Assembly: GCA_050313995.1 (NCBI GenBank)
Contig: JBNPMM010000002.1
Source of the DNA: JAUMWX01 sp023394215
GTDB lineage: Bacteria > Bacillota > Clostridia > Tissierellales > Peptoniphilaceae
Length of the DNA: 64,000 bases
Reading direction: 5' to 3' (one strand)
The notes beneath the pieces are model-generated. The model was not told the DNA's origin, searched no databases, and saw only the letters and a list, made by a program, of their open reading frames with translations. The translations under genes and the position numbers were made by a program. Shown piece after piece: positions 27,032 through 36,733 of the stretch; the first letter of the stretch is position 1, and every line of letters starts with the position of its first letter.

Positions 27032-28717
27032 CTATATTCTGTTAAGGGCTTCCTGCCAAATTATTTCCTCATTTTCAAGAAGCTTCCTCTCTGAAAATTC
27101 TACAAGTCCTTCAGCAGCCTTCTTGCCTACGGTAATTCTGTAAGGTATACCTATAAGGTCCCTATCATTAAACTTAACTCCCGGCCTTTCCTTTCTGTCA
27201 TCAAGCAAGGCGTCTATGCCCTTAGCCCACAATTGCTCGTAAATCTTTTCCCCAAGCTTAAGCTGCTCTTCATCATTTGTGTTTATTATGGTAACTATAG
27301 CCGTATAAGGAGCTATTGACTTAGGCCATATAATCCCTTTTTCATCATAATTTTGCTCGATCATAGCCGTAACGGTTCTTGTAATTCCTATACCGTAACA
27401 GCCCATAACAAATGGCTTTTCCTTGCCGTTTTCATCAAGGAACTTGGCCCCTAAAGGCTCGGAGTACTTGGTTCCCAATTGGAAAATATTTCCTACTTCT
27501 ATGCCTCTTGCAAACTTCAATTCCTCGCCGTCGGGTCCCTTGTCTCCTTCCCTCACAAGAAGAATGTCTTCTGCAATTTCTCCTTCATAGTCTCTACCGT
27601 AATTAATGTTTTTCAAATGAAAACCGTCTTCGTTTGCTCCGCAAATGGCATTGGAGATTTGACTCGCCCTCTTATCAACTATAATCCTGACCTTATTCTT
27701 AAGATTAACCGGCCCCAAAGACCCCGCATGAGCTCCCGCTACTTCAAATATTTCCTCTTCTCCAAGCATTTCTATAGCATGCTCAGGAACCTGTAATATA
27801 GGAAGAAGCTTGGCAAAATTTAAGTCCCTGTCTCCAGGTATAAAAATGAATATAGGCTCTCCATCAGCCTTAATTGCTACTGTCTTAATAAGCTTAGCAA
27901 TATCTGCCTGCAAGAAATTTTGTACTTCTTCAATAGTTTTAATTCCCGGTGTCGCTACTTTTTCAAGTTCTTTTTCTTCTTCTTTTAAAGGAGCCTCCAA
28001 TATAACGGGACATTTTTCATCAGTTGCAGCAAATCCGCTGTCTTCACTGTAAACTATTACCCCTTCTCCGGTTTCAGCCATGGCTATAAATTCATGGGAT
28101 ACATTTCCTCCCATAACCCCGCTATCGCCTTGAACAACCCTATAATCAACACCTATCTTATCAAATATATATTCATAAGCCTTCCACATATTGTCATAGG
28201 CTACCTGCATAGATTCATAATCCTTGTCAAAAGAGTAGGCATCCTTCATGGAAAACTCTCTTGCTCTGTTTATCCCGAATCTCGGTCTTTTTTCATCACG
28301 ATACTTGGTTTGTATCTGATAAATATTTAAAGGAAGCTGCTTATAGGATCTTATCTCATCCTTTATAAGGGTGGTAAAATATTCTTCAGCTGTAGGTCCA
28401 AGGCAAAAAGATCTGCCGTTTCTGTCCTTAAGCTTAAACATTTCAGGTCCAAAACCCGCCCACCTGCCGGATTCCTCCCATATTTCCTGAGGTTGAAGGG
28501 CACTCATAAGTATTTCCTGAGCTCCATGCTTATCCATTCCCTCTCTTACTATAGCCTCTATTTTTTGTATTACCCTAAGTCCCAAAGGAAGGTAAGAATA
28601 AATGCCGGAAGCTGATTTTCTAATCATCCCCGCCCTTAAAAGCAGCTTATGGCTTTCTATTTCAGCCTCAGCAGGTGTTTCCCTAAGGGTTGGCATATAA
28701 AAGTTTTTCATTCTCAT
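27032..28717 (-). CDS. proS: Prolyl-tRNA synthetase, bacterial type
   Basis: 561 residues with an inserted editing domain. Class II motifs: GIYSYLPLGLRVIQKIEAIVREGMD, FKLKDRNGRSFCLGPTAEE, and TKYRDEKRPRFGINRAREFSMKDAYSFD. The INS editing domain lies about residues 230-390 and ends in KGPDG...ARGIEVGNIFQLG; the C-terminal anticodon domain includes LLDDRKERPGVKFNDRDLIG. Charges tRNA-Pro and clears Ala-tRNA-Pro. Two ATG codons lie two codons apart at the start. It begins one base after tex stops and is not preceded by a T-box. Confidence 0.97.
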   Translation of the reverse strand: MRMKNFYMPTLRETPAEAEIESHKLLLRAGMIRKSASGIYSYLPLGLRVIQKIEAIVREGMDKHGAQEILMSALQPQEIWEESGRWAGFGPEMFKLKDRNGRSFCLGPTAEEYFTTLIKDEIRSYKQLPLNIYQIQTKYRDEKRPRFGINRAREFSMKDAYSFDKDYESMQVAYDNMWKAYEYIFDKIGVDYRVVQGDSGVMGGNVSHEFIAMAETGEGVIVYSEDSGFAATDEKCPVILEAPLKEEEKELEKVATPGIKTIEEVQNFLQADIAKLIKTVAIKADGEPIFIFIPGDRDLNFAKLLPILQVPEHAIEMLGEEEIFEVAGAHAGSLGPVNLKNKVRIIVDKRASQISNAICGANEDGFHLKNINYGRDYEGEIAEDILLVREGDKGPDGEELKFARGIEVGNIFQLGTKYSEPLGAKFLDENGKEKPFVMGCYGIGITRTVTAMIEQNYDEKGIIWPKSIAPYTAIVTIINTNDEEQLKLGEKIYEQLWAKGIDALLDDRKERPGVKFNDRDLIGIPYRITVGKKAAEGLVEFSERKLLENEEIIWQEALNRI

Positions 28718-28718
28718 A

Positions 28719-30824
28719 TTAATTTAATCCTTTCATAGACAATCCAATCTTTTGTCTTTTCCTATCTATATCTATAATCTTTACATTTACTATATCGGAA
28801 ACCTTAAGTGCCTGACTCGGATGCTTAATGTATTTATCGGAGATTTCCGATATGTGAACCAATCCGTCATTTTTTACACCTATATCTACAAACGCTCCGA
28901 AATCAACAACATTTCTGACAGTACCCTTCATTTCCATTCCAACTTCAAGGTCATCTATGGAAAGTACATCAGCCCTAAGAATAGGTTTAGGCATATCCTC
29001 TCTCGGGTCTCTTCCCGGCTTTTTAAGCTCCTCTATTATATCTTTAAGTGTAGGTTCTCCTACCCCAAGCTCTTCAGCTTTTTTTCTTATATCTATCTTA
29101 TCCAAATCCTGTCCTATAATTTTTTCTGCAATCTTATAAGATTCAGGATGGACAGCTGTATTATCCAAAGGGTTTTTTGCCCCCGGTATCCTCAAAAAGC
29201 CTGCAGCCTGTACATAGGCCTTGGGACCCAATCCCTTTACCTTCTTCAGTTCTTCCCTACTTGTGAAAGGGCCGTTTTCTTCCTTGTATTGAACTATATT
29301 CTTTGAAACATTTTTATTTATACCTGCAACATAAGATAAAAGAGAAGGACTTGCGGTGTTTAGATTTACACCGACGGAATTTACACAATCTTCAACAACC
29401 TTATTTAAAGTTTCGCTAAGGTTTTTCTGATTTACATCATGTTGGTACTGCCCTACCCCTATATGCTTCGGTTCTATCTTAACAAGTTCAGCCATCGGGT
29501 CCTGTATTCTTCTCGCTATGGACACCGCTCCTCTAACCGTTACGTCATGGTCCGGAAATTCCTCTTGGCCTACCTTGGACGCTGAATAAATAGACGCCCC
29601 CGACTCACTCACTATAGTATAATGAAGATTTTTTCTCTTAAGCTTAGATAAAAGCCCTGCTACTACCTGCTCCGTTTCCCTTGATGCAGTTCCGTTTCCT
29701 ATTGCTATAAGCTCAACACCGTACTTGTCTATAAGCTTTTCCATGGTACTCATAGAACCTTCCACATCTTCTTTAGGTTTAGCCGGATATATAACAGTAT
29801 GATATAGGAGTTCTCCGGTTTGCGAAACGACAACAAGCTTACAGCCCGTCCTATATCCCGGATCAAGCCCCATAACAACTGTTTCCTTTATAGGCGCCTG
29901 CATTATATAAGGTTTTAGATTGGTTGCAAAAACTTCTATTGCCTTACCGTCCGCCATCTGGGTCAGTTCGTTCCTTATTTCATTTTCTATAGAAGGGAAA
30001 AGCAACCTCTTATATCCGTCCTCCACTGCAGCATATATATACTTAAAGGAATCAAAATCCTTATTAGGTTGGATATTCATAACAATTTCATAAATATTAT
30101 CAAGATGGAAAAGATTAACGGCAACCTTCAAAAAACCTTCTTTTTCGCCTCTGTTGATTGCCAAAATCCTGTGAGCCGGCATCTTGCTGATCTGCTCGGA
30201 ATAATCAAAGTAACTTTGATAGGTAAGTGCCTCCGCAGCCTCGGTATTAAGACCGCTTGTGGATATTGTCCCCACCCTTGCGGCGTCTCTTCTCAAAATA
30301 TTCCTGAAATCAACATTTTCGGAAACAAGTTCCGCTATTATATCGGAGGCTCCACCTATAGCCGCTTCTACACTCTCAACCTCGTCACTTAGATAATTTT
30401 CAGCCTCTTCCTCTATAGACCTATCAGATTTTTCCCAATTAAGAATAAAGTCGGCCAAGGGCTCCAAGCCCCTTTCCTTTGCTATAGTAGCCTTTGTTCT
30501 CTTCTTAGGTCTGTATGGAAGATAAATATCTTCAACCTCTTTAAGTGTCTTTGAATTTTCTATACTTTTTTTCAGGTCATCTGTCAGTTTCCCCTGCCCG
30601 TCAATAAGTCCAATTACCTCTTCCTTTCTCTTTTCCAAGTTTCTTAGATAAGAAAGTCTTTCCTCCAATTGTCTTATTTGTTCATCTAAAAGATTTCCGG
30701 TCACTTCCTTCCTATATCTGGCTATAAAAGGAACCGTATTTCCTTCATCCAATAGGCTTACGGTTTTCAGAACCTGTTCTTCTCTTATTCCCAACTCTTG
30801 AGCAATTATTTTCTCTATATTCAT
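28719..30824 (-). CDS. tex: Tex-family RNA-binding transcription accessory protein
   Basis: 701 residues. Order: helical Tex N-domain (IAQELGIREEQV, FIARYRKEVTGNLLDEQIRQLEERL), YqgF-like RNase H fold (VMGLDPGYRTGCKLVVV, IGNGTASRETE), helix-hairpin-helix pair (NTASPSLLSYVAGINKNVSKNIV, VKGLGPKAYVQAAGFLRI), and a C-terminal S1 domain (GMEMKGTVRNVVDFGAFVDIGVKNDGLVHISE). Binds RNA/nucleic acid and contacts the transcription machinery; the precise role varies among bacteria. Packed between prfB and proS with one-base gaps. Confidence 0.96.
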   Translation of the reverse strand: MNIEKIIAQELGIREEQVLKTVSLLDEGNTVPFIARYRKEVTGNLLDEQIRQLEERLSYLRNLEKRKEEVIGLIDGQGKLTDDLKKSIENSKTLKEVEDIYLPYRPKKRTKATIAKERGLEPLADFILNWEKSDRSIEEEAENYLSDEVESVEAAIGGASDIIAELVSENVDFRNILRRDAARVGTISTSGLNTEAAEALTYQSYFDYSEQISKMPAHRILAINRGEKEGFLKVAVNLFHLDNIYEIVMNIQPNKDFDSFKYIYAAVEDGYKRLLFPSIENEIRNELTQMADGKAIEVFATNLKPYIMQAPIKETVVMGLDPGYRTGCKLVVVSQTGELLYHTVIYPAKPKEDVEGSMSTMEKLIDKYGVELIAIGNGTASRETEQVVAGLLSKLKRKNLHYTIVSESGASIYSASKVGQEEFPDHDVTVRGAVSIARRIQDPMAELVKIEPKHIGVGQYQHDVNQKNLSETLNKVVEDCVNSVGVNLNTASPSLLSYVAGINKNVSKNIVQYKEENGPFTSREELKKVKGLGPKAYVQAAGFLRIPGAKNPLDNTAVHPESYKIAEKIIGQDLDKIDIRKKAEELGVGEPTLKDIIEELKKPGRDPREDMPKPILRADVLSIDDLEVGMEMKGTVRNVVDFGAFVDIGVKNDGLVHISEISDKYIKHPSQALKVSDIVNVKIIDIDRKRQKIGLSMKGLN

Positions 30825-30825
30825 A

Positions 30826-31933
30826 CTATTCCTTCATATTTAAATAAGCGTTTATAAATTCATCAATATCTCCGTCCATAACCCTTTCAATATTACCCAC
30901 TTCATAGTTTGTCCTATGATCTTTCACAAGGGTATATGGCTGGAATACATAGGATCTTATTTGTGAACCCCAGGATATCTGTGAATATTTTCCCTGTATA
31001 TCTTCTATCTTTTCCCTATGCTCTTCTTCCTTTATTTGAACAAGCTTAGCCTTTAACATAGCCATCGCCGTTGCCTTATTTTGAATCTGCGATCTTTCGG
31101 TTTGACAACTTACGGTAACTCCTGTCGGTATATGGGTAATTCTAACTGCCGAATCCGTTGTGTTTACATGCTGTCCACCCGCACCCGACGACCTGTAAGT
31201 ATCTATTCTCAAATCCTTTTCATCTATATCTATATCCATATTATCGTTCAACTGAGGATATATATCCACGCTCGCAAACGATGTGTGCCTTCTTGCGTTA
31301 GAATCAAAAGGCGATATTCTTACCAATCTGTGAACTCCTTTTTCGGATTTCATATATCCGTAAGCATTTTTTCCATAAACCATAAGAGTACAGGACTTTA
31401 TGCCTCCCCCTTCTTCGTTATTAATTTCGGTAAGACTGTATTTATACTTTCTCCTGTCGAGCCATCTTGTATACATTCTGTAAAGCATCCCTGCCCAATC
31501 GGTAGCCTCAAGCCCTCCCGATCCGGCATGAATAGATATGATAGCATCATTTTCATCATAATCACCCGACAAAAGAGTCTGTATCCTAAGCTTGGATATC
31601 TCTTTTTTTGTCTCCATCAAGTCATTTTCCAAATCTTCTTGAAAAAGTACAAAATCTTCAGCATCAAGGCTGTCAAAAAGCTCCTTCATGGAATCGACCG
31701 AACTCTTAAGCCCGTCATAAAGCTTAACCGTATCCCTGTAGGCGTTCAAAGTCTTCATGACTTCCTGTGCCTTGTTTGAATCATCCCAAAATCCCGCTTC
31801 AAAAGATTTTGCTTCAAGCCCCTCTATCTCTTTTTTAAGTCCGGCGATGTCAAAGTGAATCACCCAACTCCATTAGAATCTTTGCTTGACTTTCAAGCTC
31901 ATTTTTAATTTCAAAAGCTTCTATTTTAATCAC
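30826..31933 (-). CDS. prfB: Peptide chain release factor 2, made by programmed +1 frameshift
   Basis: Two frames. A short first frame starts at GTG 31933 (after AGAAGGG), encodes about 26 codons (VIKIEAFEIKNELES...MELGDSL) and stops at TGA (31850-31852). The classic CTTTGAC slip site (31849-31855) lets ribosomes shift +1 to continue LDIAGLKKEIEGL, so RF2 level is set by its own termination efficiency. The body has the class I release-factor layout with GGQHVNTTDSAVRITHIPTG and the peptidyl-hydrolysis GGQ. I see SPF at RISPFDSNARRHTSFASV, the stop-reading tripeptide region of RF2. Start codon is less certain than the slip site. Confidence 0.93.
31849..31855 (-). promoter_or_regulatory. prfB programmed +1 frameshift site (CTTTGAC)
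   Basis: CTT TGA C on the coding strand at the end of the 26-codon leader frame; the zero frame stops at TGA and the +1 frame continues into RF2. A GGAG and a GGGTGA lie 5' of it, in place of the tight SD-like AGGGGG seen in E. coli. Confidence 0.9.
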
Positions 31934-31972
31934 CCCTTCTGGAAATTATTATATTAATGTATATTATTATAA

Positions 31973-32005
31973 CATAATTAGTCCACATATTGTGGACTAA
32001 TTATG
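31973..32005. repeat. Perfect 15-bp palindrome upstream of prfB
   Basis: CATAATTAGTCCACA (31973-31987), loop TAT, then its exact complement (31991-32005). It lies 40 bases upstream of the prfB start and abuts the 138-bp tandem repeat, whose first copy has this palindrome in place of the small hairpins found in the others. Confidence 0.75.
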
Positions 32006-32352
32006 TTTCAACGTTCTCTCAGGCGTCTGACGGTCTGAAAGAGCGGCGGCTTACGCCGTGAGGTTGTTATAACATAAATTGGAGACTTGCACAGCAAGGT
32101 TCCAGAAAGCGCAGCTTTCAGCAAGCGAAGCTTGCAAATTTTGTTTCAACGTTCTCTCAGGCGTCCGACGGTCTGAAAGAGCGGCGGCTTACGCCGTGAG
32201 GTTGTTATAACATAAATTGGAGACTTGCACAGCAAGGTTCCGGAAAGCGCAGCTTTCAGCAAGCGAAGCTTGCAAATTTTGTTTCAACGTTCTCTCAGGC
32301 GTCCGACGGTCTGAAAGAGCGGCGGCTTACGCCGTGAGGTTGTTATAACACA
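32005..32352. repeat. 138-bp tandem repeat made of small stable hairpins
   Basis: GTTTCAACGTTCTCTCAGG begins at 32005, 32143 and 32281, an exact 138-base period; the copies differ at only a few positions (GTCTGACG or GTCCGACG, TTCCAG or TTCCGG). About 2.5 units are present, ending TTGTTATAACA. Each full unit holds mini-hairpins CTTGC-ACA-GCAAG, GAAAGC-GCA-GCTTTC, GCAAGC-GAA-GCTTGC and CGGCG-GCTTA-CGCCG. The element is far richer in G+C than its surroundings. There is no spacer variation as in CRISPR and no ORF. Function unknown. Confidence 0.85.
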
Positions 32353-32371
32353 AAAAACTTTAATAAAATTA

Positions 32372-32427
32372 AGGCTGCGAAATTTTGTTAAAATAACTTT
32401 CGTTACCTCAACAAAATCCCGAAGCCT
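32372..32427 (-). terminator. Long imperfect hairpin, probable terminator
   Basis: On the minus strand AGGCTTCGGGATTTTGTT pairs imperfectly with AACAAAATTTCGCAGCCT, enclosing a TAAC-GAAA-GTTA hairpin with a GNRA loop; a T-rich tract follows. It is placed to end transcription from the membrane-protein gene and the SEC-C remnant. Confidence 0.5.
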
Positions 32428-32436
32428 CTAAAATCT

Positions 32437-32487
32437 TTATTTATTCTTACCGCAGCAGTTCTTATATTTCTTACCCGAACCACATGG
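32437..32487 (-). pseudogene. Remnant of a SEC-C zinc motif (SecA-tail-like)
   Basis: Sixteen codons read [16 protein letters not shown] then stop, nearly the same as the end of the intact SecA gene 1.3 kb away ([14 protein letters not shown]). A stop lies just upstream in frame, so the rest of the gene is gone. It is either a partial duplicate of the secA 3' end or the last piece of another SEC-C protein. Confidence 0.7.
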
Positions 32488-32627
32488 ATTTTATTTTAGG
32501 TTAATTCCACTCTTTATTTTAGCATTTAACTCTTATTAACTCCCTAAAATTGCTTTCTATTTCATTCTACTTTGATTTATTTGTTCATCAGAACTTATCT
32601 AAAAACTTATCTAAAATTAATCGACTT

Positions 32628-33506
32628 TTATTTATTATCATAATAACCCGATTTTATTCTATGCATCTCAACATCACAACTATCAATTAAAATATAGAAA
32701 ATTATAACATATATAACAATTATTCCAGTTCCAATCCAACTATTAGCTTTTATTTCAAACTTAATATAAAAATATATAGTCAATATTATGCAAACAAATA
32801 ATAATAAGGAATAAACAATATTTTTATTTCTGTATTTTTTATATAATTTTTGTTTATCTTCATTTAAATCTTTCAAATTAACTGTAACATCATAATATTG
32901 TTTAGTTGCAACAATTTCATCAAAATCAGGTTGGAAACGATAAGGTTCAATTTCTTTTTCATACCATTGAGAATATAAACTCCAATTTTTAGCATATGTT
33001 TTTCTTCCAATTAATGCATGTAAGAATAATAGAACAACTGGTATTACAAACATTAATATCATATTTACTGCCATCCCATAATCCTCTGTCTTATGACTAA
33101 CAGAAACTATATTATTAAAATCGTCCAAATAAATATAAATACTCTCGCCTGGTTCATAAGAATCATCAATATTATAATCATCAAAATTAAATTCATATTT
33201 TTGACTACTATCTGTATACCAAAAAGTATCTTCGTATAAACTTATTCTACCAACAATTTGCTTTGTAGCTCCCGCTGGATATTTCGGATTATCAATTGAA
33301 TTCATAAATGATAACAGTGTATAAATAATAATTGGTATCATAACAAAAAAAATAATACCTAATGTTATAAGATTAAATCTTTTATATTCTTTTTTTGCTT
33401 TGGCTCCCATCTCTGATTTAATATTGTCTATATGATTTAATATTCTTTTTTGTTCTGCCATATTTATCGCAGTACTTGCTGCTAAAGCTCCTGTACTAAA
33501 TTTCAT
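32628..33506 (-). CDS. Multi-pass membrane protein of unknown function
   Basis: 292 residues with about four hydrophobic segments: ITLGIIFFVMIPIIIYTLL (about 48-67), MILMFVIPVVLLFLHALIG (about 148-166), and two near the C-terminus (IVYSLLLFVCIILTIYFYI; WIGTGIIVIYVIIFYILI). A soluble stretch between the first two (VGRISLYEDTFWYTDSSQKYEFNFDDYNI) is probably extracytoplasmic and carries an SH3-like beta pattern. The DNA is more AT-rich than that of its neighbours, and the gene sits between intact secA and a SEC-C remnant, so acquisition is plausible. A fair ribosome site (GGAGG) precedes it. Confidence 0.65.
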   Translation of the reverse strand: MKFSTGALAASTAINMAEQKRILNHIDNIKSEMGAKAKKEYKRFNLITLGIIFFVMIPIIIYTLLSFMNSIDNPKYPAGATKQIVGRISLYEDTFWYTDSSQKYEFNFDDYNIDDSYEPGESIYIYLDDFNNIVSVSHKTEDYGMAVNMILMFVIPVVLLFLHALIGRKTYAKNWSLYSQWYEKEIEPYRFQPDFDEIVATKQYYDVTVNLKDLNEDKQKLYKKYRNKNIVYSLLLFVCIILTIYFYIKFEIKANSWIGTGIIVIYVIIFYILIDSCDVEMHRIKSGYYDNK

Positions 33507-33722
33507 TTTTTTACCTCCTTATAATTCTTTATAAAAACATTCTACCATTTTGCATTATTTTTATCAATGTCCCTCTACCACATTGGCAGTGGTTCATATA
33601 TTCTAAAACCATTGAAAACACTGAATTTTATTGCATTCGAATTATTTTAGATAATTTTTACATAAGCTCTCAGAACGTATCTAGAAACGTATCTAATAAA
33701 TTTTGTTTATATGCAGGTATGT

Positions 33723-33747
33723 AAAAAGCCCTTATTTCAAGGGCTTT
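33723..33747 (-). terminator. secA terminator
   Basis: Minus strand AAAGCCC, 9-base loop, GGGCTTTTT, starting three bases after the secA stop codon. Confidence 0.9.
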
Positions 33748-33750
33748 AGT

Positions 33751-36474
33751 CTATTTACCACAGCATTGTTTATATTTTTTTCCCGAACCACATGGACACA
33801 GGTCATTTCTTCCTACCTTTTTGCCCGACCTTCTTATGGGTTGTGCTATCTCTTGCGGGACTTCATTGGCTTTAGCAACCTTAGTTCTCTCAAGCCTTGA
33901 TTCAGGCATTACATGGTATATATATTTGATCGTGTCTTCTCTTATTGAATGGTTCATTTCATTAAACATATCGAAACCTTCATTCGAAAAGGCCCTTACA
34001 GGATCTTCATTACCAAAGGCCCTTACTACTATACCCTGTTTAAGCTGATCCATAGCATCTATATGATCCATCCACTTGGAATCAACCACCTTAAGCATGA
34101 CTATTCTTTCCATTTCACGCATAGTTTCCGATCCCAGGTCTTTTTCCTTTTCATCATAAATTTTCTTTGAAATGTCAAGAAGTTGAGCCAAAAGAGCTTT
34201 TTTATCATTTGAAGAAAGGTCTATGATTTCCCAAGCTTCCTTAGGCAAGTAAAGATTTGCCAAGTAATTTTGAAGCCCCTCAACTTCCCAATTGGAAGCC
34301 TTGGTACCGTCCGCACAATAGGTATCAACCGTTTCTTCAAGTAGGGATTCAAGCATCGACATGATATTTGCCTTCATGTCACTTCCGCTAAGAACAGCAT
34401 TTCTTTCTCCGTAAATAACTTCTCTTTGCTTGTTCATTACATTATCATATTCCAAAACCCTTTTTCTGGTTGCAAAATTGTTTGATTCAACCTTCTTTTG
34501 AGCTCTCTCGATAACACTTGACAGGATTTTAGCCTCTATAGGCTCATCCTCCGGAAGCCCAGCAAAATTTTGTAGAGCAGGTCCTCCAAACAACCTCATA
34601 AGATCATCTTCAAGTGATACATAGAATCTTGAACGCCCCGGATCTCCCTGTCTACCGGATCTACCTCTCAACTGATTATCTATACGCCTTGACTCATGCC
34701 TTTCAGTACCTATTATATATAAGCCGCCGACTTCCAATACCTTCTTGGCATTTTCATCCGTTTCCTTCTTAAAATCATCTCTTAATTGTGAGAAAACCCT
34801 TCTCGCTTCTAAAATTTCAGGATCCTGAGTTGTACCGAAACTGTCCGCTTCCTCTATAAGGTAATCCTCAAAGCCCCTCTTCTTCATTTCCTGCTTAGCC
34901 GCAAAATCCGGATTTCCCCCCAAAACTATATCGGTACCTCTACCGGCCATATTTGTTGCAATAGTAATCTTACCAAGCTTCCCCGCTTGAGCTACTATCT
35001 CAGCTTCCCTTTCATGTTGCTTAGCATTTAAGACTTCATGCTTTATATGCGCCTTCTTTAACAAGGCTGAAAGATATTCCGACTTTTCTATTGAAATAGT
35101 ACCTACAAGTATAGGCTGTCCGGTTTCATGTATGGCCTTAATATCCTCTACAACAGCATCGAATTTCGCCTTCTCGTTTACATAAACCCTGTCATTTTCG
35201 TCCTTCCTTACTACAGGTTTATTGGTTGGAGCCTCTATAACATCCATATTATAAATTTCCGCAAATTCATCCTTTTCAGTCATTGCTGTACCGGTCATAC
35301 CTGAAAGCTTATTATACATTCTGAAATAATTTTGGAAAGTTATTGTTGCAAGAGTCTTTGATTCACTCTTAACTTCTACATTTTCTTTTGCTTCCAAGGC
35401 TTGGTGAAGTCCGTCAGAATACCTACGCCCCTGCATAATACGTCCGGTGAACTCATCCACTATAAGTATCTCGTTGTCCTGAACAACATAATCTATATCC
35501 CTCTTCATAGTATTTCTTGCTTTTAAAGCCTGATTTATATGATGGGCTATTTCCATATTTGCTGCATCAGATAAGTTTTCTATATTAAAGAATTTTTCAG
35601 CCTTGGCAGTACCTACTTCGGTTAATGTTGCAGACTTCCTCTTTTCATCAACCAAAAAGTCCACAGTCTCCTCAACCTCTTCCTCCAAAATCATATCCAG
35701 CTTATTTTTTTCCGTTTCCGACGGATCCAAAATCCTACCTTGCAGGGTCTTGGCAAAATTGTTCGCTATTACATAAAGATCTGTAGACTTATCCCCTTGC
35801 CCTGATATAATAAGAGGCGTTCTGGCTTCATCTATAAGGATAGAGTCGACCTCATCGACTATAGCAAATTCAAGTCCTCTTTGAACCGTATCCTCCTTAT
35901 ATATTTCCATATTATCTCTTAAATAATCGAAACCAAACTGATTATTTGTACCATAGGTAATGTCAGCCCTATAATTCTCCTGTCTCTCCCTTTGATCGAG
36001 TCCGTATACTATACAACCGACCGTAAGTCCTAAGAAATTATAAATCTTGCTCATCCACTCCATATCACGCTTTGCCAAATAATCATTTACAGTAACTATA
36101 TGTACTCCCTTACCATTCAAAGCATTCAAATAAGCCGGAAGAGTAGCCACAAGAGTCTTTCCTTCACCGGTTTTCATTTCAGAAATACGACCTTGATGAA
36201 GTATAATCCCTCCAACTATTTGAACAGGATAATGCTTCATTCCCAATACTCTCCATGAAGCCTCCCTTACCGTGGCAAAAGCATCCACCAATATGTCATC
36301 CAAAGTTTCTCCATTTTTCAATCTTTCCTTTAATTGTCCCGTTTTATTCTTTAATTCATCATCTGTAAGTCTTGAATATTCTTCATCCTTGCCTACTATG
36401 GCATTTACCAAAGGCATAATTTTATCTATTTCCTTTTGGCTGAAGGATTTAAATATCTTATCAAATAAACCCAT
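33751..36474 (-). CDS. secA: SecA preprotein translocase ATPase
   Basis: 907 residues. Motor that pushes secretory proteins through SecYEG. DEAD motor motifs: [20 protein letters not shown] (Walker A), [20 protein letters not shown], and later [13 protein letters not shown] and [18 protein letters not shown]. The preprotein cross-linking domain and helical scaffold follow; the C-terminus ends in a zinc-binding SEC-C motif, [13 protein letters not shown]. Its own transcript: terminator directly after it and about 260 bases of AT-rich DNA before it. The signal peptides of this window's exported proteins would be its clients. Confidence 0.98.
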   Translation of the reverse strand: MGLFDKIFKSFSQKEIDKIMPLVNAIVGKDEEYSRLTDDELKNKTGQLKERLKNGETLDDILVDAFATVREASWRVLGMKHYPVQIVGGIILHQGRISEMKTGEGKTLVATLPAYLNALNGKGVHIVTVNDYLAKRDMEWMSKIYNFLGLTVGCIVYGLDQRERQENYRADITYGTNNQFGFDYLRDNMEIYKEDTVQRGLEFAIVDEVDSILIDEARTPLIISGQGDKSTDLYVIANNFAKTLQGRILDPSETEKNKLDMILEEEVEETVDFLVDEKRKSATLTEVGTAKAEKFFNIENLSDAANMEIAHHINQALKARNTMKRDIDYVVQDNEILIVDEFTGRIMQGRRYSDGLHQALEAKENVEVKSESKTLATITFQNYFRMYNKLSGMTGTAMTEKDEFAEIYNMDVIEAPTNKPVVRKDENDRVYVNEKAKFDAVVEDIKAIHETGQPILVGTISIEKSEYLSALLKKAHIKHEVLNAKQHEREAEIVAQAGKLGKITIATNMAGRGTDIVLGGNPDFAAKQEMKKRGFEDYLIEEADSFGTTQDPEILEARRVFSQLRDDFKKETDENAKKVLEVGGLYIIGTERHESRRIDNQLRGRSGRQGDPGRSRFYVSLEDDLMRLFGGPALQNFAGLPEDEPIEAKILSSVIERAQKKVESNNFATRKRVLEYDNVMNKQREVIYGERNAVLSGSDMKANIMSMLESLLEETVDTYCADGTKASNWEVEGLQNYLANLYLPKEAWEIIDLSSNDKKALLAQLLDISKKIYDEKEKDLGSETMREMERIVMLKVVDSKWMDHIDAMDQLKQGIVVRAFGNEDPVRAFSNEGFDMFNEMNHSIREDTIKYIYHVMPESRLERTKVAKANEVPQEIAQPIRRSGKKVGRNDLCPCGSGKKYKQCCGK

Positions 36475-36674
36475 AACGTCTCCTATTTTCTAATATATAT
36501 ATTAATTAACAAAAATATATTTTATACCCTTATGATATAACTAATCGTCCGCCTTGTCACTATTTTTATAGATCCCTACACAGACCCAATATAAATACTA
36601 ACACAAATCCGAGTAAAAAACATTTTTTTGTAAACTTTTTAAACTGAAATATCCGGAAAGTATTTATGCTATTT

Positions 36675-36710
36675 AAAAAGGAAGAAAGGCAATCCAAGAT
36701 TGCCTCTTCC
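36675..36710 (-). terminator. hpf terminator
   Basis: GGAAGA..GGCAATC pairs with GATTGCC..TTCC across a CTTG/CAAG-type loop; on the minus strand TTTTT follows. Confidence 0.85.
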
Positions 36711-36733
36711 CAAACTTATAAAGTTTACATATA

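Noticed and set aside
28752..31779. Plus-strand frames opposite tex and prfB (184 and 232 residues)
   Set aside because: Both are antisense to conserved genes, lack start signals and show no recognisable domain.
31863..31863. GTG at 31863 as the prfB start
   Set aside because: That frame begins inside the programmed slip region; the upstream 26-codon frame with CTTTGAC explains the true N-terminus.
32005..32352. CRISPR array at the tandem repeats
   Set aside because: Whole 138-base units repeat, with no short repeat alternating with unique spacers, and no cas genes are present.
33507..33750. Insertion sequence or transposon ends around the membrane protein gene next to secA
   Set aside because: No transposase, no terminal inverted repeats and no target duplication were seen; only the short SecA-tail similarity remains.
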